A DNA stretch of 64,000 nucleotides from Terasakiella sp033100395 (GTDB lineage: Bacteria; Pseudomonadota; Alphaproteobacteria; Rhodospirillales; Terasakiellaceae). The notes beneath the pieces are model-generated. The model ran no database searches, had not been told where the DNA came from, and saw only the letters and a list, made by a program, of their open reading frames with translations. How positions within the stretch are numbered: position 1 is the stretch's first letter; every line of letters starts with the position of its first letter. The position numbers and the translations under genes were made by a program. The DNA lies in contig NZ_JAWLVJ010000012.1 of the NCBI RefSeq assembly GCF_033100395.1, positions 1 to 64,000 on the forward strand. The letters run 5' to 3'. Positions 1-7,246 of the stretch are shown here, one piece after another.

Positions 1-19
1 TATATCTTGGTTTTTTCAT
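1..19 (-). CDS. 5' end of an ORF running off the window, possibly IS3-type transposase OrfA
   Basis: Only six codons (MKKPRY) are inside the window. The ATG has a GGAGA ribosome-binding site about 7 bases upstream. Many IS3-family OrfA proteins begin with a very similar basic start (MKK/MKR-x-R-Y/F), and the gene lies just beyond the point where the neighbouring FAH-family gene loses homology. A transposase is therefore a reasonable guess, but six residues cannot prove it; any small protein with a basic N-terminus would also fit. Confidence 0.3.
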
Positions 20-69
20 TTCGAATCTCCTGCACTTAATATACGAGAAAATTCTACTTCTAAGGACCA

Positions 70-774
70 CTAAAAATCGGGGGTATTACCGTAGCTGATG
101 ACTTTGGCGGGTTTGTGGATCATGTTTTGGGTGTTTTCCTGCTGGACGATCTCGCCATTTAGCCTCGTTGTGAGCAGAAGGTTGTTGGGATCAAGGCCCG
201 TGACCACCGCCGGGCCGACGGGGCCGAAGCCGTCGCTGGCTTTGGCGCGCATCCATTGCAAGTCCCGGCTCTGCCAGCCGCGTTCACTCAGATCATTCCC
301 AGCCGTCAGGCCGAAGATATAGTCTGGGGCTTCGGCCTCAGAAACATCCTTGGCCCGTTTGCCGATGACCAGCACAAGCTCGCCTTCAAAATGGACATTG
401 CTGGCATCTCTCGGGAGATTGACCTTTTCTCCGCTTCCGATCAGCGAGGTTGGCAGTTTCAAAAACAAGGGCGGTGGCAGGTCAGAAGAGGAAGCAAGAT
501 GGCTTGCGAAATTCATCCCAACAGCAAAGACCTTGCGCGCATCTGTTGGCGGCAGCAGGCGCACGTCGCTTAACGCATAACGCTTGCCCGTTTTTGATGA
601 CATGGGGAATAGGCCCGCGCTCAATTCCTCAATCTCTTCACCCGCCACAATGCCGTAGCGAATGCCATTCGCTGTTTCAAATCGGACGTAGGAAGTGGTT
701 TCCGCCTGCACTGTCCCCATGAGAAGGAACATCAGGACAGGCAGAGCCATGAAGATGCGTAGCATTTGAGACAT
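70..774 (-). pseudogene. FAH-family hydrolase with signal peptide, C-terminus missing
   Basis: Fumarylacetoacetate-hydrolase-family protein, 234 residues. Residues 1-24 form a signal peptide ending at VQA, so the product would be exported, which is unusual for this normally cytoplasmic family. The fold core starts near residue 81, and candidate metal ligands are present: E130 and E132 in FEGELVLVIG, and D161 in GNDLSERGWQ. The match stops at HKPAKVISY, where family members continue into the conserved segment with the GTPxG motif; here six unrelated residues and a stop follow. No other frame of the remaining upstream bases restores the family sequence. The start lies 2 nt after the stop of the dienelactone-hydrolase-like gene, so the two were probably one operon. 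The break is probably an insertion or rearrangement; the product is likely inactive. Confidence 0.7.
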
Positions 775-776
775 GC

Positions 777-1520
777 TCAGCTACCGAGGTTAGTTTGCAG
801 GAAATCGGTGAAGGCATCCCAGGATTGTTCATCCGCCACCTTGCGATACCGCTTGGAGCCGATCACGGTAAAGGCATGAGGCGCACCGGAATAAACCTGG
901 ATCTCATAAGGCGTTTTTGAGGCTTCAAGCTCCACAGAAATCTGCGCCACATCCGTCATGGGGATAGCCGTATCCGCCCCACCATGGGCAATCAAAATAG
1001 GTGTGGTAACGCCATCAAAGCTTTGACCTGCAGGTGTTTTCAAGCCGCCATGGAAGGTGGAATAGCCAACGATATCACTGGCCTTGCCGGAACGTGCGAG
1101 TTCCAGGGTCGCGGCCCCACCAAAGCAATAGCCCATTACCACAGTCGGTTGGCTGCCGGATTTGCGAGCTTCGGCTAGTCCACCGAGGATAAGAGAGCGC
1201 ATACGTTCTCTGTCTTTATAGAGCTTGCCTGTTTCTGCCTTTTTCGCCCCTGTTTCCACCGGACGATTGCCCTTGCCATAAAGATCCACCGCAAAAGCAT
1301 CATATCCAAGCGAGGCAAGCATTTCAGAGCGCTTCACTTCATAATCCGTCAGGCCATCCCAATCATGGATCACAAGCACCAACCCTTTGGACGGCCCGCT
1401 TGCCTTGGCCATATAGCCTTCAAACGCTTCGCCATTAACGGTATAATTCACCGTCTCGCCAGCATGGGCGACAAACGGGGTGAAGGCCAAAAGCCCTGCT
1501 GCAAAAATTGCTGTACGCAT
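777..1520 (-). CDS. exported dienelactone hydrolase family protein
   Basis: Alpha/beta hydrolase of the dienelactone hydrolase family, 247 residues. Residues 1-20 are a signal peptide ending in AHA, so the mature enzyme should be periplasmic. The family triad is visible: nucleophile C132 in GYCFGG, an acid at D183 in HGGADTAIP, and H215 in GAPHAF. Family members hydrolyse cyclic enol esters such as dienelactone, but exported versions have no firm substrate. It is the first gene of a two-gene unit with the broken FAH-family gene, whose ATG follows 2 nt after this stop. Both are hydrolases of ring-cleavage-type chemistry, so a joint catabolic role is possible but inferred. Confidence 0.8.
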   Translation of the reverse strand: MRTAIFAAGLLAFTPFVAHAGETVNYTVNGEAFEGYMAKASGPSKGLVLVIHDWDGLTDYEVKRSEMLASLGYDAFAVDLYGKGNRPVETGAKKAETGKLYKDRERMRSLILGGLAEARKSGSQPTVVMGYCFGGAATLELARSGKASDIVGYSTFHGGLKTPAGQSFDGVTTPILIAHGGADTAIPMTDVAQISVELEASKTPYEIQVYSGAPHAFTVIGSKRYRKVADEQSWDAFTDFLQTNLGS

Positions 1521-1641
1521 GATTTTACTTCCTTTTCAGATAAGAGACGGATCGCGTGTTTGTACGTTTATGTCATGAGGTCAGATCACAATTAACGCAC
1601 AGCATCGCTTGGGAAGAAAGAGAATGCACCCCACCTTTTCA

Positions 1642-1683
1642 TGAATGTCATTCACGCAAGGCTCCGTTTTAGAATATCTAAAA
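1642..1683. promoter_or_regulatory. two short palindromes upstream of the LytTR gene
   Basis: Two perfect inverted repeats lie in the space between the divergent hydrolase and LytTR genes: TGAATG-T-CATTCA at 1642-1654 and TTTTAGA-ATA-TCTAAAA at 1667-1683. Either could be an operator. LytTR proteins usually bind direct repeats, so autoregulation by the neighbour is not implied. Confidence 0.3.
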
Positions 1684-1750
1684 TATCCTATGGATTTTCA
1701 TGGGTTTATAGTAAGCTATCCATTCAAGAAGCATGAAATGATTTCATCAA

Positions 1751-2533
1751 ATGGCCCTTACGCACGTTCTAAAACAGGAAAGCCGCCTTTTCTTTTTCAC
1801 TGCCCTTTGCGCAGCGCTTTTGATTGCCTCAACCGAGCCAACCACAACCAAAGGCCTCGGCGTAATGGCAACCTATGCCTATTGGCTCCTTCGCATATTG
1901 ACCGAAGCCTTCCTGTTTTTTGCCATCCGCGATGTGGTGGAAGGATACCTTCTGCCAAACAAATCCGTGATCATGACAGCGGTGGTAGCCTTCGTCCTCA
2001 GCCTCATTCCATTTGTGCTGGCAATCACGGCCTTTGATCTGATTTTAGGCTTCCCGGAACTCGGACTGGAAAATGGCGACAGCACACAACCCGGTCGCCT
2101 GGGTGAATTTGCACTGGAACTTCTGTATCTGTCAGATAACCATTTTGCCCTCTGCCTTCTGCTCTCGGCCCCCCGCCTCTTCAAAAAACTGCGTAATGAG
2201 GCAACAGCCCAACAGGGCGCAACCTTCCTGGAAACACTGGAGCCAAAACTCAAAGGCGATCTCCTCTGGATCACGGCCCAGGAACACTATGTCAAAATCA
2301 CCACGTCAGAGGAAACCCGCACCGTCCTCTATCGTTTCTCCGACCTGATCCGAGACCTGCACGCCCACCCCGGCATGCAAATCCATCGCTCCCACTGGAT
2401 CGCTTTTGACGCTATTACAGATGTTGAAAAATCCAGCCAATCCATGAAAGTCACTCTTTCCAGCGGCGCCATCATCCCTGTCAGCCGGACCTATCGCTCT
2501 CTGCTGGAAGACCAACTCTCCAAACAAGTTTGA
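1751..2533 (+). CDS. membrane-anchored LytTR DNA-binding regulator
   Basis: Transcription regulator of 260 residues. The N-terminal half is hydrophobic with about four likely membrane segments (roughly residues 12-30, 43-62, 72-98 and 122-142). The C-terminal part, about residues 165-255, is a LytTR domain: it has the ITAQEHYVKI strand typical of these domains, an IHRSHWIA segment and the closing PVSRTYRSLLE. There is no receiver domain, so this belongs to the membrane-bound one-component LytTR type, which probably senses a membrane or envelope signal directly. No partner kinase is adjacent. The start is the ATG that gives the first hydrophobic segment a short cytoplasmic lead. Target genes are unknown. 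Confidence 0.8.
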   Translation: MALTHVLKQESRLFFFTALCAALLIASTEPTTTKGLGVMATYAYWLLRILTEAFLFFAIRDVVEGYLLPNKSVIMTAVVAFVLSLIPFVLAITAFDLILGFPELGLENGDSTQPGRLGEFALELLYLSDNHFALCLLLSAPRLFKKLRNEATAQQGATFLETLEPKLKGDLLWITAQEHYVKITTSEETRTVLYRFSDLIRDLHAHPGMQIHRSHWIAFDAITDVEKSSQSMKVTLSSGAIIPVSRTYRSLLEDQLSKQV

Positions 2534-2673
2534 GAGGACAATCCTTCACCTCTACAACTAAGGACCTAAACAAGTTCAACTAAAGTTGACTGCCCGCTTC
2601 ACGCAAAAACAGATAGCCTTATCGGATCAATTAAAAAAACAACGATGACCTGATCACACAAAGGAGATTTGAG

Positions 2674-3120
2674 ATGAAATTGCGCCATATGATGTTTGCT
2701 GCTGTAGCTTGCGCGAGCCTGAGCTTTGCGGGTGCTGCGTCTGCGCATGATCTGGGCTTTGCCGGGCTGCTTTCCAAAGGCAACAAAGGGGAAATGCCAG
2801 AACTGACACTGGCGGCAGGCAAGCCGGTTTCAGCCGAAGGTGCGATCACCCTTGAATCAGGTAAATATTACGAAATGGAAATCAAGGGCGATGGTTCTGC
2901 CGAACTGGCGCTGCATGGCTCTGGCTTCTTCCGTGCCATCTGGGTGGATGAAGTCGTGGTAAACGACCTGGAAATCCGCCCCATCGGTATCGACAGCATC
3001 GAATTTGATGATGCAGGTGAAATGGAAATCGGCTTTATCGCCATCAAGCCAGGCACCTATCGTCTGTCTATCCCGGGTTCCACAGGGGAAACACAGGGTG
3101 TTGATATCACAATCAAATGA
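2674..3120 (+). CDS. exported protein of unknown function
   Basis: Protein of 148 residues, preceded by an AAAGGAGA ribosome-binding site. Residues 1-24 are a clear signal peptide ending ASA, followed by a mature domain rich in beta strands with many acidic residues (for example EFDDAGEMEIGFIAIKPGTYRL). It has no cysteines after the signal peptide and no obvious catalytic motif. The strand pattern and the closing GTYRLSIPGS resemble small cupredoxin-like or immunoglobulin-like periplasmic domains, but no copper ligands can be assigned. A rho-independent terminator follows directly, so it is probably monocistronic. A 6-bp inverted repeat (TCAACT-AA-AGTTGA, 2576-2589) lies upstream and could be an operator. 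Function unknown. Confidence 0.75.
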   Translation: MKLRHMMFAAVACASLSFAGAASAHDLGFAGLLSKGNKGEMPELTLAAGKPVSAEGAITLESGKYYEMEIKGDGSAELALHGSGFFRAIWVDEVVVNDLEIRPIGIDSIEFDDAGEMEIGFIAIKPGTYRLSIPGSTGETQGVDITIK

Positions 3121-3148
3121 TCCCCTGCCCTGAAAATTCAAAAACACA

Positions 3149-3179
3149 AAACCTCGCCGGATCACTGGCGGGGTTTTTG
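3149..3179 (+). terminator. rho-independent terminator
   Basis: GC-rich stem with arms near 3150-3160 and 3165-3175 around an ATCA loop (with two wobble pairs), followed by a run of five T. It ends the upstream exported-protein gene. Confidence 0.75.
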
Positions 3180-3234
3180 TTTACCTTCATTCATGGTAAT
3201 CTCACTAAAAAATATAATGCACGAGAACCTCGCG

Positions 3235-3909
3235 ATGAAGAATTGGCGCTTCCTGATCATATTTTTGATACTGGGCTTCACCTCCCTGCCTGCACACGCC
3301 TGCCCTAAACGGGTTGTGGCTGTGCTGGGCGATGAAATCGGCGTTACTGCCCTGCCGATCCTGATGGCTATCTACGAAGAAATTGGCTGTTCAACCCGCT
3401 TTGACTTCCTGCCTGGGCGCCGGGGTATTCTGGAATTCAACAAAGGTCAAGTGGACGGAGAACTTTATCGCAACCCAGTTGCCGAACAATTCTATGACCG
3501 TCCCTTTGTGCGATCACGCATTCCATTGATCGAACTTTCCCAAGGTGTCTTTACTGCGCCGGACATTGCAGATTATCAAAACACGACCATTGGCTATGTC
3601 AGCGGAATCAAATGGCATGACCTTTTTGTGCAAAACAAAAGCCATGACACCAAACGCTATGTGCGTTTCAACAGTATGACGCAACTGTTTGATGCCTACG
3701 ATCAGGGACGCATTAAAAGCTTTCTCTCCTCTGACATGGCCGTCGGCATCCACACCAAACAGCATGGCTTCAAGATCACCCCGCGCTTTGATTTGCTGAT
3801 CGGCAAGCTGGAACTTTACCATTACCTGGGTGCAGAGCATAAAACTACCATGGAAAAGATTTCTGATTACATTGAAGCCCATAAGCCGTTTGATCAGCTT
3901 CAGAAATAG
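3235..3909 (+). CDS. periplasmic solute-binding protein, SBP family 3-like
   Basis: Exported protein of 224 residues from the chosen ATG at 3235. This start gives a textbook signal peptide (MKNWRFLIIFLILGF, cleavage after PAHA); in-frame ATGs at 3193 and 3217 would add a charged extension in front of it. The mature part resembles the extracellular solute-binding type 3 fold used by polar amino acid ABC transporters and by sensory proteins: it has an early strand, the LPGRRGILEFNKGQVDGELYR segment typical of the first lobe, and a GYVSG hinge-like strand. No ABC transporter genes are next to it, so it may serve a sensor or a distant transporter. Ligand unknown. Confidence 0.7.
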   Translation: MKNWRFLIIFLILGFTSLPAHACPKRVVAVLGDEIGVTALPILMAIYEEIGCSTRFDFLPGRRGILEFNKGQVDGELYRNPVAEQFYDRPFVRSRIPLIELSQGVFTAPDIADYQNTTIGYVSGIKWHDLFVQNKSHDTKRYVRFNSMTQLFDAYDQGRIKSFLSSDMAVGIHTKQHGFKITPRFDLLIGKLELYHYLGAEHKTTMEKISDYIEAHKPFDQLQK

Positions 3910-4022
3910 CCTTTTTTAATTTAAAAAATCTATTGAAAATTCACATACCAATCTATTGGAGATATGAAAATTATTCCGGCAAGATAAGAAGCAGATAACA
4001 ACAGCTTCAAGGAATGTCGGCC

Positions 4023-4148
4023 ATGAACCAATTCACCCACCTGCAAGTTCCATTCTTCATCCCACGCTATTGGGCCTTAAAAACGCGATATGATGCCCGT
4101 TTGTTCAAGACCTTTAAACTTCCGGCCAATCAAACCAAAAGAAAATAA
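4023..4148 (+). CDS. small protein, 41 residues, unknown
   Basis: A 41-codon ORF in an otherwise empty space, starting at an ATG preceded by AAGGA about 9 bases upstream. The product starts MNQFTHLQVPFFIPRYW and is very basic toward the end (KTFKLPANQTKRK). It has no membrane segment and no recognised motif. Support is limited to the ribosome-binding site, the clean ORF and the position 36 nt before the next gene on the same strand, which suggests co-transcription. Confidence 0.4.
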   Translation: MNQFTHLQVPFFIPRYWALKTRYDARLFKTFKLPANQTKRK

Positions 4149-4184
4149 TTTTTCACCAACGCGTCCCGCAAACAGGAGGAACCC

Positions 4185-4571
4185 ATGACCATGTTCATGC
4201 AGAATTTGAAATCAGACGTGCTTAAGATCAACCATAAGCTTGTGAACCATATAGAACTGGTTGCACGCCATAAAAAGGGGCTGAAATCAAAAGAGAAAAA
4301 AGCCTTTCAGGAATGTGAACGTGCCTCGGCCCGGCTGATCCTTTATGCCAACAACTGGGTCCATAATTTCGCCCAGGGCAGACCAACGGCTGAGAAAAAA
4401 TCTTTCTATATCGACTCCCAAACCATCGATGACTGCTGCCAGACGCTGGAGAAAAATGCGCTCTATCACTCCACCGATATCTTTAAAGAAGTCGTCAGCC
4501 TGATCCGTAAAATGCAGCGTGCCGCAACGCCAAGGTTCGATCCGATCCGGGTCCATACCATGGCGTCTTAA
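4185..4571 (+). CDS. hypothetical helical protein
   Basis: Protein of 128 residues with a strong AGGAGG ribosome-binding site 5-6 bases before the ATG. It appears soluble, alpha-helical and basic, with no signal peptide or membrane segment. Two adjacent cysteines (DDCCQTLEKN) are the only striking feature. I do not recognise a family. It ends by sharing a TTAA tetranucleotide with the stop of the convergent modA-like gene, a 4-nt stop-stop overlap seen repeatedly in this window. The small ORF just upstream may be in the same transcript. Confidence 0.65.
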   Translation: MTMFMQNLKSDVLKINHKLVNHIELVARHKKGLKSKEKKAFQECERASARLILYANNWVHNFAQGRPTAEKKSFYIDSQTIDDCCQTLEKNALYHSTDIFKEVVSLIRKMQRAATPRFDPIRVHTMAS

Positions 4572-5314
4572 AGGGAAACGCCATAGCCATAGCGCTGGAT
4601 AATGGCCTTTGCCCGCTGCCCTTTCAGGAAATCAACAAAATCCTGTGCCGCCAAATTCCCCTGCCCTTTCTTGAGCAGCACCGCCTGTTGATTGAGCGCA
4701 CTGTAATAGTCTTCAGGTACCAACCAACGCGAGCCTGCAGGTTCATTGATCACCTGGGATAAAGCAACGAACCCTAACTGTGCATTCTGGGTAAAGACAA
4801 ACTGATAGGTCTGGGCTATATTTTCACCGCGCACGATTTTGGATTTCACCCCATCATAGGCTGACAGCTTCTTCAGTGTTTCCACCGCTGCAATACCGTA
4901 AGGGGCCGTCTTGGGGTTCGCCATGGCGAGTTTTGAAAAGCCATCAGGCTGCATCAAAATTTCCGGTGTTTCGTCAATCAATCCCTCATCCCGACTATAA
5001 AGAATGATTTTGCCGCGTGCATAGGTAAAGCGGCTATCAGCCACAATCCCCCCTTCTTCTTCCAGCATTTGCGGTCTTTCCACATCAGCTGAAAGAAAGA
5101 CGGAAAATGGTGCACCATTTTTGATCTGGATATAAAGTTTTCCGGTGGAGCCATAGCTCAGGACCAGCCTGTGCCCGCTTTCTTCTTCAAAGGCTTTTTG
5201 CAGTTCTTTGGCGACCTTGGTGAAATTGGACGCAACAGCCACATAGGCTTTATCCGCCATAGCCAATGACGACGTAAACAGCAGACAGGCAAGGAGCAAG
5301 AACAATCGGCGCAT
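4568..5314 (-). CDS. modA: molybdate-binding periplasmic protein, ModA-like
   Basis: Substrate-binding protein of 248 residues from the ModA/WtpA group. Residues 1-20 are a signal peptide ending in AMA. Typical features are AVASNFTKVAKELQKAFEE at the start of the mature chain, the oxyanion-binding SYGSTGKLYIQIKNGAPF segment, and the FVFTQNAQLGFVALSQV region near the C-terminus. It should capture molybdate or tungstate in the periplasm for a ModBC transporter. No modB or modC is adjacent, so it is an orphan here. Its ATG overlaps the TGA of the upstream Tag-like glycosylase gene (ATGA), implying translational coupling to an unrelated DNA-repair enzyme. Confidence 0.85.
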   Translation of the reverse strand: MRRLFLLLACLLFTSSLAMADKAYVAVASNFTKVAKELQKAFEEESGHRLVLSYGSTGKLYIQIKNGAPFSVFLSADVERPQMLEEEGGIVADSRFTYARGKIILYSRDEGLIDETPEILMQPDGFSKLAMANPKTAPYGIAAVETLKKLSAYDGVKSKIVRGENIAQTYQFVFTQNAQLGFVALSQVINEPAGSRWLVPEDYYSALNQQAVLLKKGQGNLAAQDFVDFLKGQRAKAIIQRYGYGVSL

Positions 5315-5979
5315 CAGTCCACACTATAGGCTAAAATCTGACTGAGATGATTAAGCGGTAAGCTAGTTTCTTCCTGCCATTTATTCAAGGCACCCTGCAC
5401 GCTCTTCAAAGCTTTCTTCGATGTCGGTGCTTTATCGATAATGCCTTCACGCGCCAGCCCCTTGACCACATCATCAGAAAAGATAAAGGCATCCACACCC
5501 ATACGGCGTAAGAAAATCAACCCGGTATTCCCGCCCAGACGCGAACCTGCTTTTCGCATTTGTAGAATATTCAGGCAATAATCCTGGGGTTTCCAGCTTG
5601 CAAAGAAGGACCCAAGGCTGCTGTGTTCATCGACCAGGTCCAGAAAATACCCGGCGTTTTCACGCACCGTTTTGATCTTAACGTAATTCGCCACCACCTT
5701 TTTCTGTGACATGATGGTGTCGATTTCTTCATCCGACATCATACGGTTTCGAAACAGATCAAACCCGTCAAAGGCCGTTTCAAATTCCGGCCATTTCTTA
5801 TCAATGATGCCCCAGTTAAATCCAGCCTGGAAAATGCATTTGGTCGCAGCGGACAGCCATCTGTCATCGGCCTGTGCTGCGATTTCTTGCGCAGAAAGGG
5901 GATTGATCAGACGGTCGTTCAGGAAAGCTTCCCCTTTACGATTAATCGCAATATCGCGAATTTCTGAAAAAGATCTCAT
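5314..5979 (-). CDS. DNA-3-methyladenine glycosylase I-like protein
   Basis: Protein of 221 residues that looks like a divergent member of the Tag family (base-excision enzymes that remove 3-methyladenine from alkylated DNA). Supporting features are the FQAGFNWGIIDKKWPEFETAFDGFD segment, which matches the Tag helix pattern (F-x-A-G-x-x-W, W-P-x-F), and later KIKTVRENAGYFLDL. The N-terminal Cys and His that hold zinc in E. coli Tag are not present, so this is a zinc-less subgroup or a protein that has lost full activity. It is the first gene of a unit with modA, which it overlaps by one base. Confidence 0.65.
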   Translation of the reverse strand: MRSFSEIRDIAINRKGEAFLNDRLINPLSAQEIAAQADDRWLSAATKCIFQAGFNWGIIDKKWPEFETAFDGFDLFRNRMMSDEEIDTIMSQKKVVANYVKIKTVRENAGYFLDLVDEHSSLGSFFASWKPQDYCLNILQMRKAGSRLGGNTGLIFLRRMGVDAFIFSDDVVKGLAREGIIDKAPTSKKALKSVQGALNKWQEETSLPLNHLSQILAYSVD

Positions 5980-6055
5980 CTTATCTTCCTTCCCCCAGTG
6001 CCGAGAATTTCTGATCTAACCACAGATCGCGGATATGCGTACAACCTGCCTCGAA

Positions 6056-6991
6056 TTATGAATTATATTTTTTCCCAACAGTGGAAGAGATCTCGTTTGC
6101 AAGATTGCTCGACGCATTCTGCGCCTTGAAGGTGGCGGAAATCGCTGTTGAAAGTTCGGCCACCAAATTCAGGTCTTTCTTTTTCGGCTCTGTCCCACTG
6201 CTCCAAAGCGAGTGGGCAACTTTGGTCAAAGTTGCGACCAAATCAGCGATATGGGTGTAATCACTTTCTTCCAGGCGCTTGCTGATATCTTTAGAGACCT
6301 GCACCAGTTTTGCCACCTGCCCCAGACTTTCCCGGTTGATCTGACCCTGACGATAAGCCGGGACAATGCGGTCCACCAGATAGCTGATCTGAAAGGCATG
6401 GCGTTCAATCTTCTGGGCATTCATTTCCCAGACGGTTGAATTGACTTCCTGCTGGAACTCAGACGCCACAAAAGTCCCCTTTGCCTTCCCCGCAATACTA
6501 TTAGGCACAGGCATAGACGGTATTTCCTGTGACCCCGGGCGGTGCCCCTTACGGCGATCCGGGCCAATATAGTCGGTTGTCACCACAAAGGGTTTGCGTT
6601 TTTCCACCAGATAAATGACCCGGTCCAGAATTTTCTGCCCCACAATCGGTTTAATTTGAAGATCATCCAGCCCGGCCTCCGAAGCCGCTGTCACCACTTC
6701 CTGTGTTGGTTCATCAATAAACAGAATGACCGAACAAAACGGGTTCTGGCCGCATTGGTTGTGACGTAGTTTACGGATGGTTTTACAGACGTTGCCGCCT
6801 TCAAGGGAGATATCACACAATAGCAGGTCAGGACATTGCGCCTTGATGCTATCTTCCATCTGTTCCACGTTGGATACGTCCTGAATACGGCGGAAACCGC
6901 CATGGTGCAGAATCCCCTTCAGACTGGAACGCAGCTGGATATTCTGATCTGCAATCAGAATATTTATCTGGTCAAAGTTATATTTTGTCAT
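6056..6991 (-). CDS. response regulator with receiver domain and helical C-terminus
   Basis: Protein of 311 residues. Residues 1-130 form a CheY-like receiver: D15 in ILIADQN belongs to the acidic pocket, D60 in LLLCDISLEGG is the phosphoacceptor, and a lysine in LQIKPIVG closes the site. After a linker with basic stretches (about 140-175), residues 180-311 are predicted helical with no DNA-binding or enzymatic motif that I recognise. It lies upstream of, and divergent from, a chemoreceptor gene, and close to an Hpt/receiver protein. This suggests a phosphorelay branch of chemotaxis or c-di-GMP signalling. Function of the C-terminal domain unknown. Confidence 0.8.
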   Translation of the reverse strand: MTKYNFDQINILIADQNIQLRSSLKGILHHGGFRRIQDVSNVEQMEDSIKAQCPDLLLCDISLEGGNVCKTIRKLRHNQCGQNPFCSVILFIDEPTQEVVTAASEAGLDDLQIKPIVGQKILDRVIYLVEKRKPFVVTTDYIGPDRRKGHRPGSQEIPSMPVPNSIAGKAKGTFVASEFQQEVNSTVWEMNAQKIERHAFQISYLVDRIVPAYRQGQINRESLGQVAKLVQVSKDISKRLEESDYTHIADLVATLTKVAHSLWSSGTEPKKKDLNLVAELSTAISATFKAQNASSNLANEISSTVGKKYNS

Positions 6992-7246
6992 GACCCGCCC
7001 TTTTCAAAACAGCTGCTTCTCAGACAATAACAGCATATCCGGCAAAATGGAAACCTTTCATAACCGTAAGTTTTAATTACAAAAACGATTACTTGAACTC
7101 AAAGATTTCAACCTCCATATCTTATACGAGAAAACACGTAGGAGCGATACCAACTGATGCGGATTCCAATGATTGCCGTGTCAATGGTACTTTTGCACAA
7201 TAAAAAAAATATGACCTAATTTCTGGGAACCTAGGGACTATTCATA

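Noticed and set aside
70..110. A frameshift as the cause of the short FAH-family protein
   Set aside because: None of the other frames in the bases after the break continues the family sequence, so loss or displacement of the 3' part fits better than a frameshift.
7157..7219. 20-codon ORF upstream of the chemoreceptor
   Set aside because: The GGAG is 12 bases from the ATG, the sequence has no notable features, and such short frames occur by chance. Not enough to call a leader peptide.
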